A stretch of DNA of 64,000 nt, from assembly GCF_010365305.1 (NCBI RefSeq), contig NZ_CP048279.1:1054001-1118000 (forward strand), read 5' to 3'. Source of the DNA: Staphylococcus sp. MI 10-1553. GTDB lineage: Bacteria; Bacillota; Bacilli; Staphylococcales; Staphylococcaceae. Numbering within the stretch: position 1 is the stretch's first letter; the number at the start of each line of letters is the position of its first letter. The position numbers and the translations under genes are program-made. Shown piece by piece: positions 1 to 9,736 of the stretch. A model generated the notes under the pieces. It saw nothing but the letters and a program-made list of their open reading frames with translations. It had not been told where the DNA came from and searched no databases.

Positions 1-1
1 C

Positions 2-511
2 ATGGCTGAAATTTTAAACGGTCAAGGTACAGTGCTTGCAACAGATGTGCATGCGCATAAAATTCAACTGATTGACCATAATATCCGGAAATTACATCTT
101 ACAGGTATTCGTGCGACACAACATGATGCGACACAACCGTACGACCAGCAGTTTGACAAAATTTTACTTGATGCGCCGTGTAGTGGGCTAGGCGTCTTGA
201 GACATAAACCAGAAATTAAATATATGATAACGCCACAAGATGTAGAGGGCTTAGTAGACTTACAATTACGCATTATCGACAATGTTTCAAAGCATCTTAA
301 AGTAGGTGGGACATTGGTTTATTCGACATGTACGATTGAACAGCTTGAAAATGACAATGTGATTTATACTTTTTTGAAGTCACATCCTGATTTCGAATTT
401 GATCCTATTGAAGACCCACGTACACATGAACCAGTAAAAACATTGCAACTATTGCCACAAGATATGCATGCAGATGGCTTTTTTATAACGAGAGTAAGGA
501 AGAAAGGGTAG
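2..511 (+). CDS. rsmB: 16S rRNA (cytosine-967-C5)-methyltransferase, C-terminal part
   Basis: Open at the left edge, so only the last 169 codons are seen; the full RsmB/Sun protein is usually about 435 residues. The fragment is the SAM-dependent methyltransferase domain. It shows the NOL1/NOP2/Sun motif [18 protein letters not shown] and the second catalytic cysteine region [12 protein letters not shown], the two-cysteine arrangement of m5C RNA methyltransferases. The family methylates C967 of 16S rRNA in the cytoplasm. It ends 5 bases before rlmN, consistent with one operon of rRNA-modifying enzymes. The ATG at position 2 is an internal methionine, not the gene start. Confidence 0.93.
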   Translation: MAEILNGQGTVLATDVHAHKIQLIDHNIRKLHLTGIRATQHDATQPYDQQFDKILLDAPCSGLGVLRHKPEIKYMITPQDVEGLVDLQLRIIDNVSKHLKVGGTLVYSTCTIEQLENDNVIYTFLKSHPDFEFDPIEDPRTHEPVKTLQLLPQDMHADGFFITRVRKKG

Positions 512-516
512 ACGAT

Positions 517-1611
517 ATGATTACTGCAGAAAAGAAAAAGAAGAATAAATTTTTGCCAGACTTTGAGAAACAATCGATTTATTCACTCAGATTTGATGAA
601 TTGCAAGGTTGGTTGAAAGAGAATGGCCAACAAAGTTTCCGGGCTAAACAAATTTACGAATGGCTTTATGATAAACGTGTAGATACTTTTGAAGAAATGA
701 CGAATTTATCGAAAGAATTACGTCAACTTCTCGCTGACCACTTTACAATGACGACTTTGGAAACGGTCGTACGCCAAGAAAGTCGTGATGGCACAATCAA
801 GTTTTTATTTGAATTACAAGATGGGTACACGATTGAAACGGTTTTAATGCGTCATGACTATGGGAATTCTGTATGTGTGACGACACAAGTGGGTTGTCGT
901 ATCGGTTGTACGTTTTGTGCGTCGACATTAGGTGGGCTTAAGCGTAACTTAGAAGCGGGTGAAATCGTATCACAAGTATTAACTGTTCAAAAAGCGTTAG
1001 ATGAAACAGACGAACGTGTCTCTTCTATCGTCATCATGGGTATTGGTGAACCGTTTGAAAATTACGATGAAATGATGGACTTTTTGAAAATAGTGAACGA
1101 TGATAACAGCTTAAATATTGGTGCACGTCATATTACTGTTTCAACGTCAGGTATTGTACCGAGAATTTATGATTTTGCGGACGAATCACTTCAAATTAAC
1201 TTTGCGGTGAGCTTACACGCAGCGAATAATGAAATTCGTTCAAAATTAATGCCGATTAACAGAGCATATGATGTGGATAAATTGATGGAAGCGATTCAAT
1301 ATTATCAAGAAAAAACAAATCGTCGTATCACGTTTGAATATGGTTTGTTTGGTGGTGTAAACGATCAACTTGAACACGCGCGAGAACTGGCAAAATTGAT
1401 TAAACCATTGAACTGTCATGTGAATTTAATTCCAGTGAACCATGTTCCAGAGCGTAATTATGTTAAAACGCCTAAAGATGACATTTTTAAATTTGAAAAA
1501 GAATTAAAAAAATTAGGCATTAATGCTACAATTAGACGTGAACAAGGCGCAGATATCGATGCAGCGTGTGGACAACTTAGAGCAAAGGAACGTCAAGCAG
1601 AAACGAGGTAG
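517..1611 (+). CDS. rlmN: dual-specificity rRNA/tRNA adenine-C2 methyltransferase RlmN (radical SAM)
   Basis: 364 residues, the normal staphylococcal length, starting at ATG 517 just after the rsmB stop. The radical-SAM cysteines are C127, C131 and C134 ([11 protein letters not shown]), and the methyl-carrying cysteine is C351 in [11 protein letters not shown] near the C-terminus. The family methylates A2503 of 23S rRNA and A37 of certain tRNAs. The [14 protein letters not shown] and [11 protein letters not shown] stretches are typical. It is intact and lies in the conserved order rsmB-rlmN-stp-pknB. Confidence 0.97.
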   Translation: MITAEKKKKNKFLPDFEKQSIYSLRFDELQGWLKENGQQSFRAKQIYEWLYDKRVDTFEEMTNLSKELRQLLADHFTMTTLETVVRQESRDGTIKFLFELQDGYTIETVLMRHDYGNSVCVTTQVGCRIGCTFCASTLGGLKRNLEAGEIVSQVLTVQKALDETDERVSSIVIMGIGEPFENYDEMMDFLKIVNDDNSLNIGARHITVSTSGIVPRIYDFADESLQINFAVSLHAANNEIRSKLMPINRAYDVDKLMEAIQYYQEKTNRRITFEYGLFGGVNDQLEHARELAKLIKPLNCHVNLIPVNHVPERNYVKTPKDDIFKFEKELKKLGINATIRREQGADIDAACGQLRAKERQAETR

Positions 1612-1617
1612 AACATA

Positions 1618-2361
1618 ATGTTAAATGCAGAATTTTTTTCAGTAGCAGGAAATTTTCGTGAAAACAATGAAGATGCAGGTGGCGTGTTTTACAATAAAAC
1701 AGATCAACAATTTTTAGTATTATGTGACGGTATGGGCGGTCATCAAGCAGGTGAAGTCGCATCTCGATTTGTTGTAGATGCTTTACAAGAAAGGTTTGAA
1801 GCGGAAAATTATATTGAACCTGAACAGGCAGAAGCTTGGTTGAAACATCAACTTCAAATCGTCAACCGTGATTTATACGATCAAGCACAACAAAATCCTG
1901 AGTACCATGGTATGGGGACGACGTGTGTATGTGTATTAGTATTTGATCATCATATTGTTGTCGCAAATGTAGGCGATTCACGTGCGTATTTAACGAATGG
2001 CAGAACGATGGACCAAATTACGATTGACCATACATTCGTCAATCAGCTCGTGATGTTAGGTGAAATTACTGAAGAAGAAGCTTTCGTACATCCGAGAAGA
2101 CACATTATTACGAAAGTGATGGGCACAAATCGTTTTGTGACACCTGACATTTTCACTAAACGTACGCAATTTTACCAATATCTGATTTTAAATTCTGATG
2201 GTTTAACAGATTATGTGAAGCCGCATCAATTGCATGAACTGTTGAATGAAAGCAAGACAATTCAAGAGATTGGTGACAACATGCTCGCCGTCGCTGAAGA
2301 ACAAGAAGCGAAAGATAATGTTTCATTTATACTCGCTGAAATTGCAGGTGAACCTGTATGA
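1618..2361 (+). CDS. stp: PP2C-type Ser/Thr protein phosphatase Stp/PrpC
   Basis: 247 residues. Metal-binding PPM motifs are visible in order: CDGMGGHQAGEVASR near residues 40-55, GMGTTCVCV and VGDSRAY in the middle, LNSDGLTDYV near 195, and a final DNVSFIL. The family is the manganese-dependent partner phosphatase of the PASTA kinase encoded next. The stop overlaps the pknB start by 4 bases, so the two are probably translationally coupled. Cytoplasmic; no signal or membrane segment. Confidence 0.95.
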   Translation: MLNAEFFSVAGNFRENNEDAGGVFYNKTDQQFLVLCDGMGGHQAGEVASRFVVDALQERFEAENYIEPEQAEAWLKHQLQIVNRDLYDQAQQNPEYHGMGTTCVCVLVFDHHIVVANVGDSRAYLTNGRTMDQITIDHTFVNQLVMLGEITEEEAFVHPRRHIITKVMGTNRFVTPDIFTKRTQFYQYLILNSDGLTDYVKPHQLHELLNESKTIQEIGDNMLAVAEEQEAKDNVSFILAEIAGEPV

Positions 2362-4370
2362 TTGGGCGTTTAATAGATGATCGCTACGAGTTAAAGCAAA
2401 TTCTTGGTGGCGGTGGCATGTCGAATGTTTATGTCGCAATGGATACCATTTTAAATCGCCAAGTCGCTGTGAAGCTCATTCATATTCCACCTAACGAAAA
2501 GCAAGCGACGATTCAACGCTTTGAAAGAGAAGTTCAAAATACCACGATACTGACACATCCAAACATTGTCAGTGTTTTAGACGTGGGTGAAGAAGTCGAC
2601 TTTTTCTTTCTCGTGATGGAATATATTGAAGGGCCGACCTTAGCCGATTATATTAAAGCGAATGGGCCGTTAAAGCCTGAAAAAGCACTTTTTTTTATCG
2701 AGCAAATTTTAAGTGGAATTCGTCATGCGCATGAACGTGGCATTGTTCATCGTGATATTAAGCCGCAAAACGTAATGATCGACCGGAATCAAACGCTGAA
2801 AATTGTAGACTTTGGTATTGCGAAAGCGCTCAGCGAAACGACGATGACGCAAACGAATCACGTTGTCGGCACTGTCCAATACTTATCCCCTGAACAAGCA
2901 AAAGGTGAAAAAACAGGCGAACGTTCTGACATTTATTCAATCGGTATTGTATTGTATGAAATGTTGACGGGGCATCCGCCTTTTAGTGGCGAAACAGCAG
3001 TGAGTATTGCGATTAAACAAATACAAGAGTCTGTGCCGAATGTGACAGATACGAGAAGAGATGTGCCACAAGCGTTAAGTAATGTCATTTTAAAAGCGAC
3101 AGAAAAAGATCAAAGTCATCGTTATCGTTCAGTATCTGAAATGGCGCATGATGTCATGTCCACTTTAGATTTGAGTCGTCAAAATGAAGCAATATACGAA
3201 GTGGACGGTACAGCAACGAAAACTGTGCCAATCAATAAAAATGCATTAAAAGCTGAACAAGCAAAACAAGGTCAAGCTGTTCAGGAAACGGCACAAATTC
3301 CAATTGTCACACCTGAGAAGCAACGTGAGGCACAACCTAAGCCTAAGCCGAAATCACAACCTGCTTATTATAGTCCACCACCGAAACGTTCGGGACGCAA
3401 AAAATGGATTTTCGGTGTGATTTTATTACTTTTGTTAGGAAGCTTGTTTATTTTTATGGGTGCAGCGATGACTGGAGATAAATATAGCCAAGTGCCTGAA
3501 GTACTCGGTAAATCGAAAGCTCAAGCTGAAAAACTATTAAAAGATAATAAATTGACTGTAGGTGACGTCACGTATGATTACAGTGACCGTTACAGTAAAG
3601 ACCAAGTGATGACAGTCGATCCAGAAGAGGGCACTAAAGTGGAACAAGAAAGCAGTGTGGACCTTGTCATTTCGAAGGGGCAACATGTGGAAGCTATGCC
3701 AAACTTGGTAGGTATGACGAAACAAGATGCCGAACAAAGATTGAAGGAATTAGGTTTCACGCATGTGACATTCACGACGGCCTATACTGAAAATAATATT
3801 GAAAAAGGTCATATTGAGGGACAAAGTATTCCGGCAGGTCAAAACGTGGCAGTGACGCAAGATAAAGTTGAAGTCACAGAATCACTCGGCAAACGTCAAG
3901 TGTATGTCGGCGATTATACGAACAAAGACATAGATGACGTGAAAGCAGAATTAGAAGAAAAAGGACTTGTCGTCGAAATTGAAAAAGAACGTTCAGACCG
4001 TCGTGTGAAAAAACATCACATTATCAATCACTCGCCTAAAAAGACAAATGTAGAAGAGGGCGATACGGTGAGCTTTATCGTGTCAACAGGCGAGAAAGAA
4101 GATGATGAGGATAGTGATTCAGCAGTCAAGACGTACAGTGAGACGGTTAACATTCCTTATACAGGTACAAATGATAAGCCTCAAAAAGTAGAAGTTTTTA
4201 TTACAGACAAAAATGATAATGGTCAAAGCCCTGCTGAAACGTTTAATATTACGAGAGATACGCCGCAAACGATGCAATTTGTGATTGAGAAAGATAAGTC
4301 GGCGAAGTATGTGATTAAAGTGGATGGTAAAACAGTGGCGAGAAAGACGATTGATTTTGATGATTTTTAA
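2358..4370 (+). CDS. pknB: PASTA-domain Ser/Thr protein kinase PknB/Stk1
   Basis: 670 residues. The kinase domain (about 1-270) has the glycine loop GGGGMSNVY, ATP-binding K39, catalytic HRDIKPQN (D133) and DFG (D151). A proline/lysine-rich linker precedes one membrane segment near residues 350-371. Outside lie three PASTA repeats (about 376-575) and a C-terminal Ig-like domain. This is the staphylococcal layout for sensing muropeptides or lipid II and controlling wall metabolism and beta-lactam tolerance. Paired with stp. It is the last gene before a roughly 700-base non-coding stretch. Confidence 0.96.
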   Translation: MIGRLIDDRYELKQILGGGGMSNVYVAMDTILNRQVAVKLIHIPPNEKQATIQRFEREVQNTTILTHPNIVSVLDVGEEVDFFFLVMEYIEGPTLADYIKANGPLKPEKALFFIEQILSGIRHAHERGIVHRDIKPQNVMIDRNQTLKIVDFGIAKALSETTMTQTNHVVGTVQYLSPEQAKGEKTGERSDIYSIGIVLYEMLTGHPPFSGETAVSIAIKQIQESVPNVTDTRRDVPQALSNVILKATEKDQSHRYRSVSEMAHDVMSTLDLSRQNEAIYEVDGTATKTVPINKNALKAEQAKQGQAVQETAQIPIVTPEKQREAQPKPKPKSQPAYYSPPPKRSGRKKWIFGVILLLLLGSLFIFMGAAMTGDKYSQVPEVLGKSKAQAEKLLKDNKLTVGDVTYDYSDRYSKDQVMTVDPEEGTKVEQESSVDLVISKGQHVEAMPNLVGMTKQDAEQRLKELGFTHVTFTTAYTENNIEKGHIEGQSIPAGQNVAVTQDKVEVTESLGKRQVYVGDYTNKDIDDVKAELEEKGLVVEIEKERSDRRVKKHHIINHSPKKTNVEEGDTVSFIVSTGEKEDDEDSDSAVKTYSETVNIPYTGTNDKPQKVEVFITDKNDNGQSPAETFNITRDTPQTMQFVIEKDKSAKYVIKVDGKTVARKTIDFDDF

Positions 4371-5037
4371 AAGATGAATGATTTAGTTTTGTTTTTGATT
4401 GATTTTCGGCATTTCGGTAACATGTGTGTGTTTCAATCTTACTAATTGTTGAACGATTCTTCGTTGTTAAATTGATTTAGCCTTATTGTTGCAATCTAGG
4501 GCTCGCGTTCCTAGGGGATGGTCCTCCAACTCACTAACGCTTGATTAAACTGTGACATTTGTTGAGGCGTTAGTGGATTTTGGGAGCAGTACAGAAATCT
4601 CATGTGTCACAAAGATTTCGTCGTACTGTCCCCGCAAGTCAGACAGCTACTGCGATAAACAGCAACCACTATTAAAGTAAAGAAGTGACTGTTAGCAGTA
4701 TGCACTCATTCCCTCAGGAGTCTCGCTCAGATTGCGGTTCAATAAGGCTTTTTGTGTTTTTATGAAGAATCTTCTGGCAATCATTTTTTGTTTGGAGAAA
4801 CGAAAGCGTCATTGTACTTTAACAAAAAACAAAAAATTATCTTTTCGCCACTTGTTTGTGCGGGTAAAGGGTGTTGGAGATTGTTAAACGTTTAACGGAA
4901 TATAATTTATCAACTGTGAAAGTGGACGTGAGGTTCGTTTTGACGGTTGTTTTTTGTGTTGAACATCCATATCTTTTAGTTGAGGGAATGAAAACAGACT
5001 GATTTGCTAGGAAACCTTTTGAAAGTTTAGTTTTTGG
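4371..5037. other. long intergenic stretch with a hairpin repeat
   Basis: No gene found. It holds one copy of the dispersed hairpin repeat (4500-4740), then AT-rich sequence with a 14-base perfect palindrome GTTAAACGTTTAAC at 4883-4896. The palindrome could be an operator for the downstream cytochrome gene; no specific regulator is recognised. Confidence 0.6.
4500..4740 (+). repeat. dispersed intergenic hairpin repeat, copy 1
   Basis: Shares long near-identical segments with the copies at 20010-20265 and 53441-53726 and, inverted, 50284-50567. Landmarks in order are a CGCGTTCCTAGGGG-like start, CTCACTAACGCTTGATTAAA, a strong hairpin (GGGAGCAGTACAGAAATCT against AGATTTCGTCGTACTGTCCCC, 4582-4633), CAGACAGCTACTGCGATAAA and CCCTCAGGAGTCTCG. 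This copy lacks the second small hairpin (ACTTCTCAA/TTGAGAAGT) found in the others. Confidence 0.8.
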
Positions 5038-5066
5038 ATTACAATTCGCTTTTAACCACGTATAAT
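5038..5066 (+). promoter_or_regulatory. sigma-A-like promoter of the CYP152 gene
   Basis: A TATAAT -10 at 5061-5066, with a 17-base spacer from a weak ATTACA -35 at 5038-5043. It lies about 40 bases upstream of the GTG start, with a GGGGGGA ribosome site between. Confidence 0.5.
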
Positions 5067-5106
5067 GGTGGTTGAAGATTTAATTTTGTTTTCGGGGGGA
5101 CTTACA

Positions 5107-6375
5107 GTGGCAAAGAAACTACCAAAAGATACGGGATTAGACAATACGCTTAAAATTATTAACGAAGCATATACTTATGTGCCTAAGCGTCTAGAAAAGT
5201 TTGGAACAAAAGCTTTTGAAACGCGTGCATTAGGGATGAAACCTGTTGTTGTGATCAGTGGTAAAGCAGCAGCAGAATTATTTTATGACAACGATAAGAT
5301 TTCAAGAAAAGGGACATTGCCGAAACGTATTGTACATACTTTATTTGGAAAAGGTGCGATTCATACGACAGAAGGTAAAGTGCATGTCGATCGTAAAGCA
5401 CTATTTATGTCTTTGATGACTGAGAAAAATTTGAAATATTTACGTGAATTGACACGAAATTATTGGTTTATGCATACAGAACGCATGCAAAATAGAGATG
5501 AAGTCAACGTCTATAAAGAAGCGGGATTGATTTTAACACAAGTCGGTTTTCGCTGGGCAGGTATAAAACAAACGGATGAACAAGCCGCGAAAAATGCGGA
5601 AGATATGAATATTATGATTGATTCGTTTAGCGGGCTCGGTCAATCTTTGAAAGGGTATCGTCAAGCGAAAAAGGCGCGCGCACGTGTTGAACAATTTTTA
5701 CAAGATCAAATCGAAGCGGTGCGTACGGGTAAACAATATGCAGAACCGGGAACTGCTTTATACGAGTTTGCGCATTGGAAAGATTTGAATGACCAACCGA
5801 TGGACCCTCACTTATGTGCAGTGGATTTAATGAATATTGTGCGTCCACTTGTTGCGGTGAATCGATTTGTGAGCTACGGTGTGAAAGCGTTGATTGAATT
5901 TGATCAAGAACGTAAAAAGTTACAAGTGACTCATGATCCGAATTATGCCTATAAATTCGCTCAAGAAGTGCGTCGTATTTTCCCATTTGTACCGTTTTTA
6001 CCAGGTAGATTAAAGAAAACGGTTGAATTTGACGGTTTCAAACTTAAAAAAGGCACATTAACGGTATTGGATATTTTTGGAACGACACATGACCCTGAAT
6101 TATTCGAAAACCCATATCAATTTAACCCAGACCGTTTCGACAACTGGGATGGCAGTCCGTTTGATTTAATTCCTCAAGGCGGTGGAGATTTCTATACGAA
6201 CCATCGTTGTGCGGGTGAATGGATGACAGTGATTGTGATGGAAGAAACGATTCAATATTTTGCGAATAAAATTGATTTCGAAGCTTCTGCACAAGACTTG
6301 TCTGTAAAGTTAGATCAATTCCCTGGTAAAGTGACGAGTGGGACGATGATTAAAAATGTATATCCAAGAATTTAA
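5107..6375 (+). CDS. CYP152-family cytochrome P450 (H2O2-dependent fatty acid peroxygenase)
   Basis: 422 residues from GTG 5107, chosen because GGGGGGA lies 5 bases upstream; an in-frame ATG at 5065 overlaps the promoter. The heme-ligand loop reads PQGGGDFYTNHRCAGEWMT, with the thiolate cysteine in HRCAG, and the I-helix carries the RPLVAVNRFVSYG stretch typical of CYP152 enzymes, where Arg-Pro replaces the usual acid-Thr pair. B. subtilis YbdT (CYP152A1, about 417 residues) hydroxylates fatty acids with peroxide. Soluble, no membrane anchor. A single-gene unit between its own promoter and a terminator. Confidence 0.88.
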   Translation: MAKKLPKDTGLDNTLKIINEAYTYVPKRLEKFGTKAFETRALGMKPVVVISGKAAAELFYDNDKISRKGTLPKRIVHTLFGKGAIHTTEGKVHVDRKALFMSLMTEKNLKYLRELTRNYWFMHTERMQNRDEVNVYKEAGLILTQVGFRWAGIKQTDEQAAKNAEDMNIMIDSFSGLGQSLKGYRQAKKARARVEQFLQDQIEAVRTGKQYAEPGTALYEFAHWKDLNDQPMDPHLCAVDLMNIVRPLVAVNRFVSYGVKALIEFDQERKKLQVTHDPNYAYKFAQEVRRIFPFVPFLPGRLKKTVEFDGFKLKKGTLTVLDIFGTTHDPELFENPYQFNPDRFDNWDGSPFDLIPQGGGDFYTNHRCAGEWMTVIVMEETIQYFANKIDFEASAQDLSVKLDQFPGKVTSGTMIKNVYPRI

Positions 6376-6410
6376 TTTGCGTGCATCAATAGGCTGAAAT
6401 AAAACGAGAT

Positions 6411-6445
6411 GAGATAATATTCTTCACGAGTATTATCTCTTTTTT
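6411..6445 (+). terminator. Rho-independent terminator after the CYP152 gene
   Basis: Stem GAGATAATA / TATTATCTC with an 11-base loop, followed by a T-run. Confidence 0.85.
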
Positions 6446-6557
6446 AATTGGCATGGCATCAATTGAGATCAAAAGTTGTTGCAAGTATTAAATCATATCA
6501 TTGTGTATAAGGCTTTGATATAATAATTGAGGATATTAACGAAAAAGAGGTGTGAAT

Positions 6558-7433
6558 TTGAAAACAGGTCGAATTATTAAATCAATCAGCGGTGTCTATC
6601 GCGTTGATGTCAACGGTGAAATGTTTGATGCAAAACCACGCGGACTCTTCAGAAAAAAGCAAATTACGCCTATCGTTGGAGATATTGTGGATATTGATGT
6701 GGAAACGCACGCATCGGGCTATATTCAACATGTATATGAACGTCGTAATGAATTAAAAAGGCCGCCAGTGAGCAACATCGATTTACTCATTGTCGTGATG
6801 AGTGCGGTGTCTCCTGATTTTTCAACACAATTGTTAGATCGTTTTCTCGTGATTGGTCATTCATACGGATTGCAGCCGAGCATACTCATTACAAAAAAGG
6901 ATCTTGCATCAAAAGAAGAACAAGCAACAATTGAAGAAGTTCTCAAATATTACGAAAAAATCGGTTATCAAACACAATTTATCGGTAAAGATGACGATGT
7001 TGCAGAAGTTTTTCAACAGTGGGCACCTGGACTTGCTGTATTGAGTGGACAGTCTGGTGTAGGAAAATCGACATTGCTTAATCGTTATGCGCCGAGTCTT
7101 GATTTGGAGACGAATGAAATTTCACAATCACTCAACCGAGGCAAGCACACGACACGCCATGTAGAACTTTATTCGCGTGAACATGGTCATATCGCTGACA
7201 CACCTGGTTTTAGCGCGCTCGATTTTGATCATATTGAAAAAGAAGATTTGCGAAACTATTTTATTGATATTGCAGAATTAGGCGCGTACTGTAAATTTAG
7301 AGATTGTTATCATATCAATGAACCACGTTGTCACATCAAAGCGATGTTAGATGTAGGAGAATTGCCGGCATTTCGTTATGACCATTACGTACAACTATAT
7401 AATGAAATATCAAATCGAAAGGTAAGATACTAA
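6558..7433 (+). CDS. rsgA: ribosome small-subunit GTPase RsgA
   Basis: 291 residues from TTG 6558, which matches the known N-terminus (MKTGRI) and has AGAGGTG upstream; a GTG two codons earlier is the alternative. An OB-fold (about 1-70) is followed by a circularly permuted GTPase with G4 (TKKD), G1 (GQSGVGKST, about residue 165) and G3 (DTPGF), then a C-terminal zinc knuckle with CKFRDCYH. The family assists late 30S maturation and is linked to (p)ppGpp in staphylococci. The stop overlaps the rpe start (TAATG). Confidence 0.95.
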   Translation: MKTGRIIKSISGVYRVDVNGEMFDAKPRGLFRKKQITPIVGDIVDIDVETHASGYIQHVYERRNELKRPPVSNIDLLIVVMSAVSPDFSTQLLDRFLVIGHSYGLQPSILITKKDLASKEEQATIEEVLKYYEKIGYQTQFIGKDDDVAEVFQQWAPGLAVLSGQSGVGKSTLLNRYAPSLDLETNEISQSLNRGKHTTRHVELYSREHGHIADTPGFSALDFDHIEKEDLRNYFIDIAELGAYCKFRDCYHINEPRCHIKAMLDVGELPAFRYDHYVQLYNEISNRKVRY

Positions 7434-8083
7434 TGACAAAAGTGTTTCCTTCTTTATTATCAGCTGATTTTTTAAACTTAAAACAAGAGTTATCAAAATT
7501 AGAAGAAAGTGGCATTGATGCGTTACATTTTGATGTGATGGATGGCCAATTCGTACCTAACATTTCAATTGGTTTTCCAGTGCTTGAAGCGATTCGTGCA
7601 GCAACGGATTTGCCAATTGATGCGCACTTGATGATTGAAACGCCGAATGACTATGTAGAAGTGTTTGCGGAAAAAGGTGTGAACAAAATTTCAGTGCATA
7701 TGGAAGGCAATCCGCATATTCATAGAGTTATTCAAAATATTAAAAAACACGGTGTTGAAGCGGGTGTAGTCATCAATCCGGGCACACCTGTGCATGCGCT
7801 AGATGCGATTATTGAAGATGTAGATTTCGTTTTAGTCATGTCCGTGAATCCAGGTTTTGGTGGGCAAGCATTCCTTCCAGCTGCTGTAGATAAAATTAAA
7901 CAATTAGATGAAATACGAAAAAATCGTCAACTTGACTTTAAAATCGAAGTCGACGGCGGTATTAATGATCAAACAGCGAAACAAGTCGTTGAAGCAGGCG
8001 CAGATTGGTTAGTCGCAGGTTCATATTTCTTTAGCCAAGCAGACTATAAAGAAGCGAACCAACGTTTAAAAGGTGAACTGTAA
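7433..8083 (+). CDS. rpe: ribulose-phosphate 3-epimerase
   Basis: 216 residues, full length. TIM-barrel motifs of the family are clear: SLLSADFLNL at the N-terminus, HFDVMDGQFVPNISIG (metal-binding His and catalytic Asp), VNPGFGGQ, and EVDGGI with the second catalytic Asp. It interconverts ribulose-5-phosphate and xylulose-5-phosphate. The start and stop both overlap neighbours by one base (rsgA TAATG, thiN TAATG), so the three genes are probably coupled. Confidence 0.96.
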   Translation: MTKVFPSLLSADFLNLKQELSKLEESGIDALHFDVMDGQFVPNISIGFPVLEAIRAATDLPIDAHLMIETPNDYVEVFAEKGVNKISVHMEGNPHIHRVIQNIKKHGVEAGVVINPGTPVHALDAIIEDVDFVLVMSVNPGFGGQAFLPAAVDKIKQLDEIRKNRQLDFKIEVDGGINDQTAKQVVEAGADWLVAGSYFFSQADYKEANQRLKGEL

Positions 8084-8724
8084 TGAATGATAAAGTCATT
8101 GGCTTGCTCTGTAGTGAACGCGAATTACCAGAAGCATTGTTCGATATCAAACGTCATCAAACATGGGGTGGCGTAGATAGAGGCACGATGATTTTATTAC
8201 AACAAAATATCACGCCGATCTTTGCTGTAGGCGATTTTGATTCAATTTCTCAAAGTGAACGCGAATGGGTGCAATCACGTATTGACATTGCCCCCGTACC
8301 AGCCGAAAAAGCCGATACAGACTTAGCGCTTGCTGTGCGCACTGCAGTGGAACAAGGGTATCGTCATATTCAAATATTTGGAGCAACAGGTGGGCGTTTA
8401 GATCATTTTATGGGCGCCATGCAACTCCTGCAACACCCTGATTTTGAAGCGGTTCGTATTCAACTCATTGATCAACAAAACGAAATCGAGTATTTAACTA
8501 AAGGTCAGCATTTCATACAAAATGATACAGCTTATCGCTATGTTTCGTTTATGCAAGGAACGGATCAAGTCGTACTTTCGTTAAAAGGATTTAAATATGA
8601 ATTGTGCGAGCAGCAGTTGAATCGAGGCGAAACTTTAACAGTCTCAAACGAATTTGATGCAGAACAAGGAAAGGTCATCATTCATCAAGGTGGTGTCTAT
8701 CTCATGAGAAGTCGAGATAAGTAA
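8083..8724 (+). CDS. thiN: thiamine pyrophosphokinase
   Basis: 213 residues. The Asp-rich N-terminal motif AVGDFDSIS and the GATGGRLDHFMG motif are those of thiamine pyrophosphokinase, which makes TPP from thiamine and ATP. Last gene of the rsgA-rpe-thiN unit; a strong bidirectional terminator follows. Confidence 0.93.
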   Translation: MNDKVIGLLCSERELPEALFDIKRHQTWGGVDRGTMILLQQNITPIFAVGDFDSISQSEREWVQSRIDIAPVPAEKADTDLALAVRTAVEQGYRHIQIFGATGGRLDHFMGAMQLLQHPDFEAVRIQLIDQQNEIEYLTKGQHFIQNDTAYRYVSFMQGTDQVVLSLKGFKYELCEQQLNRGETLTVSNEFDAEQGKVIIHQGGVYLMRSRDK

Positions 8725-8770
8725 AAAGAAAAATAAAGGTTGGGGCATCGCGTAAACCCGAACCTTAAAT

Positions 8771-8808
8771 AAAAAAACAGGTCTCCCACATAAAGACCTG
8801 TTTTTTTA
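8771..8808. terminator. bidirectional terminator between thiN and rpmB
   Basis: AAAAAACAGGTCT and AGACCTGTTTTTTT form a stem with A-run and T-run on either side, so it can serve both the rightward thiN operon and the leftward rpmB gene. Confidence 0.9.
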
Positions 8809-8827
8809 TTTTGATATATGTTGTTAA

Positions 8828-9016
8828 TTATACACGAGTAACTTTACCTGATTTTAAAGCACGAGTTGAAACCCAAACTTTTTTAGGTTTACCATCAACA
8901 AGGATTCTAACTTTTTGTAAGTTAGCATTCCAACGACGTTTAGTTGAGTTTAACGCGTGTGAACGTCTGTTACCTGTTGAAGCTTTACGTCCTGTTACGA
9001 AACATTCTTTACCCAT
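8828..9016 (-). CDS. rpmB: 50S ribosomal protein L28
   Basis: 62 residues from the second of two adjacent ATGs, starting [16 protein letters not shown], which is the usual L28 N-terminus. AAAGGAGG lies 7 bases upstream. The basic, cysteine-poor form lacks the zinc-binding cysteine pairs of other L28 versions. Transcribed against its neighbours. Confidence 0.96.
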   Translation of the reverse strand: MGKECFVTGRKASTGNRRSHALNSTKRRWNANLQKVRILVDGKPKKVWVSTRALKSGKVTRV

Positions 9017-9069
9017 CATCGTACCTCCTTTAAGAAATACAAATACACTTTTCTACTACATACTAACGT

Positions 9070-9116
9070 AATATACCACATTAACAATTGACATGCAATA
9101 AAAAGTTGGGTTATAT
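9070..9116. promoter_or_regulatory. divergent, overlapping promoters between rpmB and the yloU-fakA pair
   Basis: Rightward: TTGACA at 9088-9093, 17-base spacer, TTATAT at 9111-9116. Leftward (for rpmB): TATATT -10 (complement of 9070-9075) with a weak TTGCAT -35 17 bases away. The rightward -35 box is perfect. The rest of 9017-9349 is AT-rich with no further gene seen. Confidence 0.5.
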
Positions 9117-9349
9117 TTTCATAAATCACTTTTTGTATTATGCACTTTCTGATATAATTTGAAACTGTGATTAACTGAAATATGAGGAAAAGTAATCGTG
9201 CACAATGCGTTTATTGGCAACGACTTGTCAGATATAGTAATATAATATTATTAGAAATCAGAATGTTTTTAAATGATTGGCAATCAATTTTAACAAATAT
9301 AAAGATAGATGATATAAAAGAGTGAATTTGTAAATAGGAGGCGAAAAGG

Positions 9350-9724
9350 ATGGCTTTAGAAATTACAAATGATTACGGAAGTATCGATATCTCAAATGAA
9401 GTAATCGCGTCAATTGTAGGCGGTAAAGCTGTAGAATGTTATGGCATTGTTGGGATGGCTTCACGTCAACAAGTGAGAGACGGTATTGCTGAAATTTTAG
9501 GACATGAAAACTATGCGAAAGGGATCGTAGTGAGGGAAGATAATGGTGTGTTAGATGTAGATATGCACATTATTGTAAGTTACGGTGTGAAAATTTCAGA
9601 AGTTGCGCAAAATGTGCAATCGACTGTGAAATATACTTTAGAAAATACATTAAAACTTAAAGTCAACTCTGTGAATATTTTTGTTCAGGGCGTGCGCTTT
9701 AATAATGACGGGAAAGACAAATAG
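9350..9724 (+). CDS. Asp23/Gls24 family protein YloU
   Basis: 124 residues of the DUF322/Asp23 family: an N-terminal YGSIDISNEVIASIVGGKA segment and the repeated beta-strand pattern ending in VNSVNIFVQGVRF. Staphylococcal Asp23 itself is membrane-associated and alkaline-shock induced; this shorter paralogue is the one always paired with fakA. A strong AGGAGG ribosome site. Function beyond the pairing is unknown. Confidence 0.88.
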   Translation: MALEITNDYGSIDISNEVIASIVGGKAVECYGIVGMASRQQVRDGIAEILGHENYAKGIVVREDNGVLDVDMHIIVSYGVKISEVAQNVQSTVKYTLENTLKLKVNSVNIFVQGVRFNNDGKDK

Positions 9725-9736
9725 GAGGATATTTGC

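Noticed and set aside
4500..4740. Dispersed repeats considered as a CRISPR array
   Set aside because: Copies are hundreds of bases long, kilobases apart, in both orientations, with no regular spacers.
5627..5986. 119-codon minus-strand frame inside the CYP152 gene
   Set aside because: Shadow of a clear gene; no known motif.
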